A stretch of 11,588 bases of DNA from an uncultured Porphyromonadaceae bacterium (GTDB lineage: Bacteria; Bacteroidota; Bacteroidia; Bacteroidales; Muribaculaceae), in NCBI GenBank assembly GCA_902494595.1, contig CABUTY010000011.1, forward strand, positions 1-11,588, in the 5' to 3' direction. Made by a program: the position numbers and the translations under genes. Below the pieces are notes generated by a model. It ran no database searches and was not told the DNA's origin. It saw nothing but the letters and a program-made list of their open reading frames with translations. This document shows, piece by piece, positions 1 through 6,607 of this stretch (its first letter is position 1; each line of letters begins with the position of its first letter).

Positions 1-190
1 CATCCTGAGCCACAGCCGCATCGCCGAGGATGCCACCCGCAGCGAGAAGCGCGAGAAGGCACCCCGCCGCAGCGAGAAGCACGAGAAGAGCGAGAGCATA
101 GCTCCCCAGCAGCTCGAGAAGACTACTCTCGGCGACCTCGGCGCCCTTCAGGCCCTCAAAGAGCAGATGCAGAAGGAAGAAGGAAAATAA
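1..190 (+). CDS. rpsA: Probable 30S ribosomal protein S1, C-terminal tail (5' end outside window)
   Basis: The frame beginning at base 2 is open to the TAA at 188-190 and encodes the last 62 residues of a protein. It starts with ILSHSRIAED, which fits the end of the last S1 RNA-binding domain, where the final strand typically reads like 'kRIxLSxR'. A charged, low-complexity tail follows, rich in Lys, Glu, Arg and Ser, and the protein closes with LGDLGALQALKEQM. Bacteroidetes S1 proteins commonly end in a charged linker and a short Leu-rich helix of this kind. S1 binds mRNA on the small ribosomal subunit during initiation. The tail holds a 21-bp repeat (38-58 and 68-88, one mismatch, 30-bp period) that duplicates RSEKxEK. 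A strong terminator follows. The identification rests on the tail alone, so another S1-domain protein remains possible. Confidence 0.65.
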   Translation, partial: ILSHSRIAEDATRSEKREKAPRRSEKHEKSESIAPQQLEKTTLGDLGALQALKEQMQKEEGK

Positions 191-220
191 TTCCACATAC
201 ATAAGGAACACACAGCATAA

Positions 221-268
221 TCCGAGGGGAACCGGTACCTCTATGGCACGCCCCTCGGATTTTTATTT
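221..268 (+). terminator. Rho-independent terminator after the S1-like gene
   Basis: The inverted repeat TCCGAGGGG (221-229) and CCCCTCGGA (251-259) forms a 9-bp GC-rich stem around a 21-nt loop. The T-rich run TTTTTATTT (260-268) follows directly. The hairpin lies 31 bases past the stop of the S1-like gene and 20 bases before the next start codon, so it should end the upstream transcript. Confidence 0.85.
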
Positions 269-288
269 TACACTAACACTCACAATCA

Positions 289-1581
289 ATGAAAACAACA
301 TTTACCTATTTCATGACGGTAGCAGCTATCCTGGGCATGTTGCTCACGGGCTGCAAGAAGGATGACCCGGACGTACCCAACAATCCCAACGACGACAGAG
401 AGCACGCCGACTACGGCCAGCTCAAGGGGAACCTCATCTGCGTGGGCAAGACCCGCAACGTAACCTACACCAGCGCCATTCTTCTGGGTACTGTAGACTT
501 CCCCAAGATTACCAGCGACCACACTTACGGCATTGTGTACATGCCTGCCATGACCACTGCTAATTTCGACTATGAAGGGAAACTGCTTCTCAACGGACAC
601 AGCGACAAATACGACAAGGAGGAGTATGTGTGCACATCCAAGCAGATCAACAGCTCGGCAACCGACGGCAAGTTCGAGAAGGAGCTCGTGCACCTCATGC
701 CCGCCACTACCTACTATTACCGCGCATACGTGGCCATAGGCCAGAATGTGAACTATTCCTCCGTGGCTACCTTCACAACGCTCGACCCGTCGCAGGAGAT
801 GACCATCTCCACCTCTGACGTCAGCGCCCTCAAGGCGGTATGCGCCGACATGAACGGCATCGTCAACGTGGGTAACCTCCGCGACGTGAACGAAGACCAG
901 CAATATGGCTTCATCTTCACCGACGCCAAACAGATGTCGACCGCCGAGACTCTCACATACGAGTGGTACAAGGAATGGACAGCCAACCACTTCGAGACCG
1001 AGGAAGACTTCGACAAGCCCTCTCAGGTTACAACCTCCGAGAACATGAACGGCCGTATCACCTGCAATGTCGATGATCTCATCCCGGGCGTAACATATTA
1101 CTGTCGCTCCTTCTTCTACTGGAATGGCAAGTACTTCTACAGCCCCGATGTCAAGACCTTCACGACAGTGGCTCCCTCGGAGATTGAGGTAGGCATTAAA
1201 TCCATCGAAAAAATCACCGCCACCTCCGCTACCCTCAACGGTACCGTCGCCTACACCAAGACCGGCATCGACCGCCTGGACTGCGGATTCATGATTTCCA
1301 AAGATTACTCCAATGCGTCGGAGTTCGATATGAACAGCGAGGAAATTGTGGCATGGTCCGACCGTAACAAGTATCCCAAGGCCAAGATTTTCTATGTGGA
1401 GACCGAAACCGACAAGCGCGACTTCCAGAAGTCAATCACCGGCCTTACCAAAGAGACAGTCTATTATGTACGTCCCTACGTAGAGCTGGTGGAAGTGGAG
1501 AAGAAAGATAAGGATGGCTCCATTAAGAAAGAGATGCTCTATTCCTACGGAAACGTGGAGCAGTTCAAGACTACCAAATAA
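289..1581 (+). CDS. Surface-type lipoprotein with three fibronectin-III-like repeats
   Basis: This 430-residue protein starts with a lipoprotein signal peptide: Lys2, a hydrophobic stretch, then the lipobox LTGC with the lipidated Cys22. The residues after the cysteine, KKDD, resemble the charged lipoprotein export signal of Bacteroidetes, so display on the outer face of the outer membrane is inferred. The mature part has three degenerate repeats of about 120 residues, roughly 48-164, 171-293 and 300-428. Each opens with a strand like 'SAILLGTV' or 'SATLNGTV', has a 'YGIVY/YGFIF/CGFMI' core strand, and closes with 'TYYYRAYV', 'TYYCRSFF' or 'VYYVRPYV' and a terminal 'xFTT' or 'FKTT'. This pattern fits the beta-sandwich (fibronectin III or similar) modules common in Bacteroidales surface lipoproteins. 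No enzymatic motif is visible, so an adhesive or scaffold role is only a guess. I see no clear Shine-Dalgarno or consensus promoter upstream. A terminator follows the gene. Confidence 0.85.
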   Translation: MKTTFTYFMTVAAILGMLLTGCKKDDPDVPNNPNDDREHADYGQLKGNLICVGKTRNVTYTSAILLGTVDFPKITSDHTYGIVYMPAMTTANFDYEGKLLLNGHSDKYDKEEYVCTSKQINSSATDGKFEKELVHLMPATTYYYRAYVAIGQNVNYSSVATFTTLDPSQEMTISTSDVSALKAVCADMNGIVNVGNLRDVNEDQQYGFIFTDAKQMSTAETLTYEWYKEWTANHFETEEDFDKPSQVTTSENMNGRITCNVDDLIPGVTYYCRSFFYWNGKYFYSPDVKTFTTVAPSEIEVGIKSIEKITATSATLNGTVAYTKTGIDRLDCGFMISKDYSNASEFDMNSEEIVAWSDRNKYPKAKIFYVETETDKRDFQKSITGLTKETVYYVRPYVELVEVEKKDKDGSIKKEMLYSYGNVEQFKTTK

Positions 1582-1617
1582 GAATCTGAAGGAATAAAAG
1601 GATTTATCTGAATTAAA

Positions 1618-1650
1618 TAAAAGCACTCCGCACGGAGTGCTTTTTGTTTC
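1618..1650 (+). terminator. Intrinsic terminator after the lipoprotein gene
   Basis: GCACTCCG (1623-1630) and CGGAGTGC (1633-1640) form a perfect stem; in practice the inner pairs open to give a small loop. A run of A residues precedes the stem and TTTTTGTTTC follows it, so it could work in both directions. It lies 37 bases past the lipoprotein stop. Confidence 0.85.
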
Positions 1651-1651
1651 T

Positions 1652-1683
1652 TTTGCTTCTTTGAAAATGTTTTTGTAATTTTG
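1652..1683 (+). promoter_or_regulatory. Bacteroidetes-type promoter of the small T9SS-like gene
   Basis: TTTG at 1652-1655 and TAATTTTG at 1676-1683 are separated by exactly 20 bases. This matches the primary-sigma promoter pattern of Bacteroidetes (TTTG, 19-21 bases, TAnnTTTG). Transcription would start near 1690, about a dozen bases before the ATG at 1703. The promoter sits directly behind the preceding terminator. Confidence 0.7.
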
Positions 1684-1702
1684 AGATTCAAAACAGGGAG
1701 AG

Positions 1703-2020
1703 ATGAAAAAGCGAATCATGATATTGATGCTTTCGGTGATGGCTATAGCTATCGCCGGCAACAGCCGTGGCTGGGAGCCGGTGAAGGCGGAGCGCAGCGA
1801 CATCCGGCTTGTGGTTCGCGACAACGACATAGAGATCAAGAATGCACCGGGCATCATACAGGTACATACCCGCACGCCGGTGCAGATCAAGATCTTCACC
1901 ATCCTGGGGCGGCTGGTGAGCAGCGATACCCTCCCGCAGGGGACTATGCAGTTTACCGTCCCGGCCCACGGCGTATATATCGTCAAGGCCGGCGACATCA
2001 CCTGCAAGGTCGCCGTCTGA
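1703..2020 (+). CDS. Small secreted protein resembling a stand-alone T9SS C-terminal sorting domain
   Basis: This 105-residue protein has a signal peptide (MKKR, then a hydrophobic stretch to about residue 18, cleavage near AIAG). The mature chain is only about 85 residues. Its second half matches the layout of the type A type IX secretion sorting domain: a first strand near 'IQVHTRTPVQIKIFTILG', then the Gly-Arg turn (69-70), a 'LPQG' turn (77-80), and the closing 'GVYIVKAGD..CKVAV' (90-105), where 'GxYivkv' is the family's hallmark. Such domains normally sit at the end of large secreted proteins. Here almost nothing precedes it, so it may be a decoy or accessory, the remnant of a larger gene, or simply a small beta-sandwich protein. 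The start is supported by AGGGAG immediately upstream (tight spacing) and by its own promoter. No terminator follows before the ilvE promoter region. Confidence 0.7.
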   Translation: MKKRIMILMLSVMAIAIAGNSRGWEPVKAERSDIRLVVRDNDIEIKNAPGIIQVHTRTPVQIKIFTILGRLVSSDTLPQGTMQFTVPAHGVYIVKAGDITCKVAV

Positions 2021-2023
2021 TAA

Positions 2024-2063
2024 TTAATCTTTGATCGTTAATCATTGATCTTTAATCTTGATA
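2024..2063. repeat. 14-bp tandem repeat (2.8 copies) over the ilvE promoter
   Basis: Three consecutive units read TTAATCTTTGATCG (2024-2037), TTAATCATTGATCT (2038-2051) and TTAATCTTGATA (2052-2063, shortened by two bases). The repeat begins four bases after the stop of the small T9SS-like gene and contains both proposed promoter elements of ilvE. Confidence 0.75.
2030..2060 (+). promoter_or_regulatory. Probable ilvE promoter
   Basis: TTTG at 2030-2033 and TAATCTTG at 2053-2060 are 19 bases apart. The second element differs from TAnnTTTG at one position (C for T). The start codon is at 2081, giving a leader of about 14 bases. Because the element lies in a short tandem repeat rich in TTG and TAAT, part of the match could be chance. 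Confidence 0.5.
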
Positions 2064-2080
2064 CCAAAACACGAAGGATT

Positions 2081-3109
2081 ATGAAAGGCAAAGAAATCAA
2101 CTGGTCGGAACTGCCGTTCGGGTATGTAAAAGCCGACTATAACGTACGCTGCACCTACAAGGACGGCGAATGGGGACCGATAGAAGTCAGCGACTCGGAA
2201 TATGTGTCGCTGCACATAGCATCCTCATGTCTGCACTATGGCCAGGAGTCGTTTGAAGGCCTGAAGGCATTCCGCGGCAAGGACGGCAAGGTGCGCGTGT
2301 TCCGCATGGAAGAGAACGCGAAGCGTTTCATCCGCAGTGCCGAAGGGATAGCCATGCAGCCGATGCCCGTGGAGAAATTCTGCGAGATGGTGCGCATGGT
2401 GGTAAAACTCAACGAAAACATCATACCTCCCTACGGCACAGGTGCCAGCCTCTACATACGCCCGCTGGAGATAGGCATAAGCCCGAAGGTAGGTGTGAGC
2501 CCCTCGTCGGAATATATGGTGATCATGCTGGTGACGCCGGTAGGACCATACTTCAAGACGGGCTTCAAGCCGGGGCGCGTATGTCTGAGCCGCGAGTATG
2601 ACCGTGTGGCTCCCAAGGGCACCGGCTCCATAAAGATCGGCGGCAACTATGCCGCATCGCTCGTGGCCGGCGAAAAGGCCCATCAGCTCGGCTACGGCGT
2701 GATGCTCTATCTCGACCCGAAAGAGAAGAAATACCTCGACGAGTGCGGCGCCGCCAACTTCTACGGCGTGAAGGGAAATACCTACGTGACGCCGGCCTCG
2801 GAGACCATCCTCCCCTCCATCACCAACAAGAGCCTTCGCCAGATAGCCCGCGACATGGGCATGAACGTGGAAGAACGCCATATCCTCTACGACGAGCTCA
2901 AGGACTTCGATGAAGTTGGCGCCTGCGGCACAGCTGCCGTCTGCTCGCCTATCGGCGAGATTGTCGACATCGACAACGGCACCAAATTCGAATATGGCAT
3001 GGATACGGTAGGACCTGTAACCCAGAAGCTCTACGACACTATCCGCGGCATCCAGAACGGAGAAATCGAAGACAAGCACGGCTGGACCGAAATCATCGAA
3101 TTCGACTGA
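2081..3109 (+). CDS. ilvE: Branched-chain amino acid aminotransferase
   Basis: IlvE is a PLP enzyme that moves the amino group between glutamate and the keto acids of leucine, isoleucine and valine, the last step of their synthesis, in the cytoplasm. The product is 342 residues, normal for the long (BCAT2-like) fold-type IV subgroup. Visible signatures are 'LHYGQESFEGLKAFR' (51-65), the PLP-lysine segment 'GSIKIGGNYAASL' with Lys185, 'YLDECGAANFYGV' (218-230), and 'DEVGACGTAAVCSPIGEI' (277-294), where the 'GTAA' turn binds the cofactor phosphate. I chose the ATG at 2081 because GAAGG lies just upstream and 'MKGKEINWSELPFGY' is a normal start; the frame stays open further upstream only through a TTG at 2045. 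The gene looks monocistronic: it has its own promoter, and the next gene is convergent. No leucine-rich attenuator peptide is visible. Confidence 0.95.
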   Translation: MKGKEINWSELPFGYVKADYNVRCTYKDGEWGPIEVSDSEYVSLHIASSCLHYGQESFEGLKAFRGKDGKVRVFRMEENAKRFIRSAEGIAMQPMPVEKFCEMVRMVVKLNENIIPPYGTGASLYIRPLEIGISPKVGVSPSSEYMVIMLVTPVGPYFKTGFKPGRVCLSREYDRVAPKGTGSIKIGGNYAASLVAGEKAHQLGYGVMLYLDPKEKKYLDECGAANFYGVKGNTYVTPASETILPSITNKSLRQIARDMGMNVEERHILYDELKDFDEVGACGTAAVCSPIGEIVDIDNGTKFEYGMDTVGPVTQKLYDTIRGIQNGEIEDKHGWTEIIEFD

Positions 3110-3129
3110 GAAGCGCGGAACAGGGCTTA

Positions 3130-3149
3130 CCGCGAGCTCCCGCTCGCGG
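3130..3149. other. GC-rich hairpin downstream of ilvE
   Basis: CCGCGAGC (3130-3137) and GCTCGCGG (3142-3149) form a perfect 8-bp stem with a TCCC loop, 20 bases past the ilvE stop. No T-run follows, so it is not a standard intrinsic terminator, although it may protect the 3' end of the ilvE transcript. Confidence 0.6.
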
Positions 3150-3156
3150 AACGGCC

Positions 3157-3257
3157 GCTGCTAAAATAGGGCTGCCAAATTCAGCCAAATCAGGGCTGCT
3201 AAATCAGGGATGCCAAATTCAGCCAAATCAGGGCTGCTAAAATAGGGCTGCCGAATT
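3157..3257. repeat. 38-bp tandem repeat array (about 2.6 copies) between convergent genes
   Basis: Unit 1 is 3157-3194, unit 2 is 3195-3232, and a partial third unit starts at 3233. Each unit joins a 14-base part, GCTGCTAAAATAGG (AAATCAGG variant in unit 2), to a 24-base part starting GCTGCCAAATTCAGCC. Within the longer part, GGCTG (3170-3174) can pair with CAGCC (3182-3186). Unit 2 breaks that pairing with GATG. The last partial unit runs into the stop codon of the convergent HD gene at 3256. There are no equal spacers, so this is not a CRISPR array. Confidence 0.8.
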
Positions 3258-3804
3258 ATACGCATCCAAATTCATTATGCAAGGCCTCGAAACGCGCAAG
3301 CGTCTCGGGGCCATGCTTTGCCATGGAGGCCATGATGCGCTCCAGGCTCTTTTCCTCCCGGGGGTTGCCTGACTTGCTGAAGAATTTGTCGGCATAGCAA
3401 ATGATTTTCTCCTCTGGGGATTGTGGGGTCATATCGCGGAGCGGGAGGGGGAGCTGCTGACTGCGGATGTCGGCGATGGTGATGCCGGCGCCTGTATGGC
3501 GCTCGCAGACGAGGGCATGCCGCGGCAGCCCTATGGAATCGAGGAGCTCGCGCCCCAGTACGCCATGACGGATGTATGGCTCGGAGCCATGGCAATGGAT
3601 ACCCGGGGCATCGGCGAGAAAAATCCCTATGTCATGGAGCATTGCCGCCTCCCTGACGAAATCCACATCCACCACGAGCCCTCGGCGCCTTATGCACTCC
3701 AGGGCTTTTGCCGCCACACACCGGCTATGGACGCGCAGCAGCTCGCCCAGCTCCTCATTGCCACCATACCAGCGGCCATATATCCCTTCTATATCCATAT
3801 CCAT
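3256..3804 (-). CDS. HD-domain phosphohydrolase, substrate unknown
   Basis: This 182-residue protein carries the HD superfamily metal-binding set in order: His26 in 'RVHSRCV', His57-Asp58 in 'AMLHDIGIF', further histidines at 80 ('IRHGVLG') and 103 ('ERHTGAG'), and Asp139 in 'YADKFFS'. This arrangement fits a small stand-alone HD hydrolase, a family whose members remove phosphates from nucleotides or related molecules. Nothing in the sequence or context fixes the substrate. No signal peptide or membrane segment is visible, so it should be cytoplasmic. The start is ambiguous: the first codons lie in a GGATAT hexamer repeated three times, and GAGGAT upstream sits too close to the ATG at 3804 but well placed for the second ATG at 3798. 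A distant promoter-like TAAATTTG lies at 4051-4044. The gene converges on ilvE and runs into the 38-bp repeats at its 3' end. Confidence 0.88.
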   Translation of the reverse strand: MDMDIEGIYGRWYGGNEELGELLRVHSRCVAAKALECIRRRGLVVDVDFVREAAMLHDIGIFLADAPGIHCHGSEPYIRHGVLGRELLDSIGLPRHALVCERHTGAGITIADIRSQQLPLPLRDMTPQSPEEKIICYADKFFSKSGNPREEKSLERIMASMAKHGPETLARFEALHNEFGCV

Positions 3805-3836
3805 ATCCTCATTATAACTGCCGGCCTGCGGCTATC

Positions 3837-3958
3837 GGCTATCGGCGCCCTCCTCGCTTCAGCAGCGGAGGCCTCCGGTCACTGAGCTTTCGCGGCTCGG
3901 GGCTCCGGCCGGCTGTGCCTCTGAAGCCGCGTCGGTGGCCGAAAGGCCGCCGATAGCC
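3837..3958. repeat. Nested inverted repeats forming a possible long hairpin
   Basis: The outer arms are 3837-3847 and 3948-3958 (11 of 11 bases paired), with an inner 7-bp pair at 3856-3862 and 3921-3927. In the transcript of the HD gene this would fold as a branched structure in a leader of about 230 bases. In either orientation there is no poly-T tail, so it is not a terminator. Its relation to a mobile or regulatory element is unknown. Confidence 0.55.
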
Positions 3959-4043
3959 GGAGGCAACGCCGCCAATAGCAAGCCCAGAAGGCAAAGCAGC
4001 CGATAGGAAGGCACAGGAGGCAACGGGGCCGAAAGCCTGGATG

Positions 4044-4077
4044 CAAATTTAAGCGATTATTCACAATCATTAGCAAT
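4044..4077 (-). promoter_or_regulatory. Possible promoter of the HD phosphohydrolase gene
   Basis: On the minus strand TAAATTTG (4051-4044) matches the Bacteroidetes -7 element perfectly. The best upstream element is ATTG (4077-4074) at a 22-base distance, slightly longer than usual and with one mismatch. It would give a leader of roughly 230 bases running through the inverted repeats. Confidence 0.35.
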
Positions 4078-4137
4078 TTTCGATATTTTTAACTTAATCC
4101 TTACGGGCGCCCGGAAGTCTTAAAAGATATGGAAATA

Positions 4138-6591
4138 ATGAAAAGGTGCATAATGACAGCTCTGGCAGTGAGTGCCGGCGTGCTGTCGAGCGGAGCTAAA
4201 GGGAATGTAAGCGGCACGGTCACCAACAGCGATACCGGCGAGCCGATGGATTTCGTGACAGTCCAGATTTTCAACGCCAGCACGGGCAAGCCGCTGCAAA
4301 TCAGCGGCGTCACCGACGATGATGGCGTATTCACCCTCAACAACATCCCCGATGGCAAATATCTGGTGAAGATCAGCAATGTAGGCTCCGTGAATCAGGA
4401 GCGGCCTGTAAGCATATCTGGCGGCGATGTGGATCTGGGCAACATCCGCCTTGCCGACGATGCCAAGGTGCTGAAGGAAGTGGTGGTGGAAGGCATCCGC
4501 AGCCAGATGCGATTCGACCTTGACAAGAAGATTTTCCAGGTAGACAGCAACATAGCCTCGGCGGGCTCGAGCGCCAGCGAGCTGCTGGAGTCGATACCGA
4601 GCGTGGAGGTGGACCAGGACGGTGCTGTGTCGCTGCGCGGCAACAGCTCCGTGACCGTATGGATAAACGGCAAGGACTCGGGCCTCACCGCCGACAACCA
4701 GGGTCAGATTCTCGAGCAGATTCCAGCCGAGAACATCGACCGCATAGAAGTGATCACCAACCCGAGTGCCAAATACAATCCCGAAGGCACGGCGGGCATC
4801 ATCAACATAGTACTGAAGAAGAACACCCGCAGCGGCTACTTCGGCAGCGCGGAACTTGGCGCCAACACACGTGGCGGCGGCAACGCGTCGGTCAACATCA
4901 ACTGGAACACCGGCAAATGGGAGACCTTCGCGAGCGTGGGCTTCCGCATGCGCCACAACACTGGCGGCTCGGTCATGAACCGCGACTTCCTCGACGGCAG
5001 CTACGTGCACAGCCGCGGCAAGAGCCGCAACCATGGCAACAACATCTTCTTCCGCCTGGGAGCCACCTACAACATCACCGATGCCGACGCGCTGTCGCTG
5101 AGTGGCTTCGGTATGTTCGGCCACCGCTACGGCCACAGCGACACATGGTATGAATCGACCATTCCCGGCCAATGGCTCACCGACGACCAGCTGAGCCGCA
5201 ACCGCAGCGACAACCGCGGCGGCCATGCCGAGCTGGGATACATCCACAAATGGAGCGACGACCATAACCTGAGCGCCAATGTCAGCTTCAACCACTGGGG
5301 CGGCCCCAGCTGGAACTCCTACGCCGAAAACGAGACCTGGCCCGGCGACTCCACGGCCACCTCCTACCGTGAACAGGAGATGCCCGTGAACGTCAACTCA
5401 TGGGAAGCCAAACTCGATTACACCAACAAATTCAATGACTACCTTAAGCTTGAGGCAGGCTTCAACGGCAACTACAGCCGCGAGAACACTCCCAACACCA
5501 CCTGGCGCGGCCCCTCCTACGACAATGCTCCGCTTGCCGAGGAGCTTTTCAACCGCTTCATCTACGACAACAACATCTCGGCGCTCTACGTGACGGCCGG
5601 CGGCCGCACGGGCATCTTCAGCTATTCGGCGGGACTCCGCGCAGAAGCATGGCAGATAAGAGCCCGCAGCCTCGTATGGGGCCAGTCGGAACAGGATGCA
5701 GCCCCTTACAGGAAAAACAAATTCAGCCTCTTCCCGTCGGTGTATCTGTCGCTGGCACTTCCCCGCGACAACGAGCTGCAGCTCAACTACACGCGCCGCA
5801 TACGCCGCCCGTGGGGCGGCCAGCTAAACAGCTTCATGAACATCTCCGACCCCACGTCCATCTCCTACGGTAACCCGGCACTGGAGCCCCAGTACTCCAA
5901 CTCCCTGGAGCTCAACTACCTCAAGAGCTGGACATGGCACATGCTGTCGGTATCGGCCTACATGCGCCAGTCGTCGAACATCATGAACCGCGTGAGCTTC
6001 ATGGATGGCGATATAATGTACTCCACATGGGCCAACGTGTCGGACCAGATCAACTCGGGCGTGGAGATTGTGGGCAAGAACTCGCTGTTCCGCAGTCATC
6101 TGGACCTGACCACCACCGTGAACCTCTACCACAGCCACATCGGCGCGTGGAGCTATACGATGACGGCACCGTCGGGCAAGCCCGTGAGCATGAACGGCAA
6201 GAAGCAGGACAGCTTCGCATGGGACGCCCGCATCATGGCCAACGTACGCCTCCCCTGGGACATCAGCTTCCAGGCCACGGGCCGCTATTCCTCGGAACAC
6301 AAGACGGCCACCGGCTCCCATCAGGGAGGCTGGTCGGTGGACGCCGGGCTGAGGAAAGTGCTGGGCAACTGGTCGTTCGCCTTCAATGTCCGCGACATCT
6401 TCGACTCCCGCAAATGGAAGAACACAGTCAACGGCATCGACTATTCGGAATATACCGAGCGTTGGCGCGGGGGACGCAACTTCCGTTTCACCATCAAGTA
6501 CAGCTTCGGCAACATGAAAGGCAAACGTCCGCGCAACGCCGAGCAGGAAATCCCCGAGTCGGGCAGCGGCTACGACCAGGAAAGTTTTTGA
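4138..6591 (+). CDS. TonB-dependent-receptor-like outer membrane protein (carboxypeptidase-regulatory, plug, barrel)
   Basis: The product (817 residues from 4138) is an outer membrane beta-barrel protein of the Bacteroidetes family with a carboxypeptidase-regulatory-like N-domain. After a signal peptide (MKRCIMTALAVSAGVLSS, cleavage near SSGA) comes a beta-sandwich (about residues 23-105) with 'GEPMDFVTV' and 'GVFTLNNIPDGKY'. A plug domain (about 135-229) follows with 'ELLESIPSVEVDQDG', 'SLRGNSSVTVWING' and 'IDRIEVITNPSAKYNPEGTA'. The rest is an aromatic-rich barrel ending near 'NFRFTIKYSFG', with a polar tail of about 25 residues. It is shorter than SusC porins (about 1000 residues), no SusD partner is adjacent, and no TonB box stands out, so the ligand is unknown. 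ATG at 4138 is preferred over 4129 because GGAA lies before it and MKR is a normal signal start. No intrinsic terminator follows. Confidence 0.85.
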   Translation: MKRCIMTALAVSAGVLSSGAKGNVSGTVTNSDTGEPMDFVTVQIFNASTGKPLQISGVTDDDGVFTLNNIPDGKYLVKISNVGSVNQERPVSISGGDVDLGNIRLADDAKVLKEVVVEGIRSQMRFDLDKKIFQVDSNIASAGSSASELLESIPSVEVDQDGAVSLRGNSSVTVWINGKDSGLTADNQGQILEQIPAENIDRIEVITNPSAKYNPEGTAGIINIVLKKNTRSGYFGSAELGANTRGGGNASVNINWNTGKWETFASVGFRMRHNTGGSVMNRDFLDGSYVHSRGKSRNHGNNIFFRLGATYNITDADALSLSGFGMFGHRYGHSDTWYESTIPGQWLTDDQLSRNRSDNRGGHAELGYIHKWSDDHNLSANVSFNHWGGPSWNSYAENETWPGDSTATSYREQEMPVNVNSWEAKLDYTNKFNDYLKLEAGFNGNYSRENTPNTTWRGPSYDNAPLAEELFNRFIYDNNISALYVTAGGRTGIFSYSAGLRAEAWQIRARSLVWGQSEQDAAPYRKNKFSLFPSVYLSLALPRDNELQLNYTRRIRRPWGGQLNSFMNISDPTSISYGNPALEPQYSNSLELNYLKSWTWHMLSVSAYMRQSSNIMNRVSFMDGDIMYSTWANVSDQINSGVEIVGKNSLFRSHLDLTTTVNLYHSHIGAWSYTMTAPSGKPVSMNGKKQDSFAWDARIMANVRLPWDISFQATGRYSSEHKTATGSHQGGWSVDAGLRKVLGNWSFAFNVRDIFDSRKWKNTVNGIDYSEYTERWRGGRNFRFTIKYSFGNMKGKRPRNAEQEIPESGSGYDQESF

Positions 6592-6607
6592 CTCAACTGA
6601 AATTTGA

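Larger units (their letters stand above)
3805..4128. other. Repeat-rich spacer between the divergent HD and receptor genes
   Basis: No convincing gene lies here. The first 235 bases are GC-rich and full of short repeats. GCTATCG occurs twice in tandem (3831-3844). GGCTATCGGCG (3837-3847) is a perfect inverted copy of 3948-3958, GCTTCAG (3856-3862) pairs with CTGAAGC (3921-3927), and GGAGGCCTCC (3867-3876) is a palindrome. Direct repeats include GGCCGAAAG (3937, 4027), GCCGATAG (3949, 3999) and GGAGGCAACG (3959, 4016). The last 85 bases are AT-rich and should hold the promoters of both genes, but no full plus-strand consensus was found; TATTTTTA (4084-4091) is the nearest -7 match. Confidence 0.7.

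Noticed and set aside
2045..2080. Extended ilvE start at TTG 2045
   Set aside because: The extension would overlap the promoter and tandem repeat. The ATG at 2081 has a GAAGG ribosome site and a normal family N-terminus.
2225..3079. Long minus-strand ORF of 284 codons opposite ilvE
   Set aside because: It mirrors the codon pattern of ilvE, a common effect of GC-rich third positions. Its product is rich in His, Ala, Val and Gly with no recognisable motif, while the plus-strand product is a certain enzyme.
3130..3149. Intrinsic terminator of ilvE
   Set aside because: The stem is good, but no T-run follows on either strand.
3157..3257. CRISPR array
   Set aside because: The repeated units abut each other with no unique spacers, and no cas genes are present.
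3421..3885. Plus-strand ORF of 154 codons opposite the HD gene
   Set aside because: The minus strand has the ordered HD metal-binding residues. The plus-strand product has no family features.
4120..5295. Minus-strand ORF of 391 codons opposite the receptor gene
   Set aside because: It is low-complexity Ala/Val/His-rich and lies opposite a clear signal-peptide, plug and barrel protein.
4138..6591. SusC-type nutrient porin with a SusD partner
   Set aside because: The protein is shorter than SusC, the next gene is lptD, and no SusD-like lipoprotein is adjacent. The N-domain and plug fit the solitary barrel family better.
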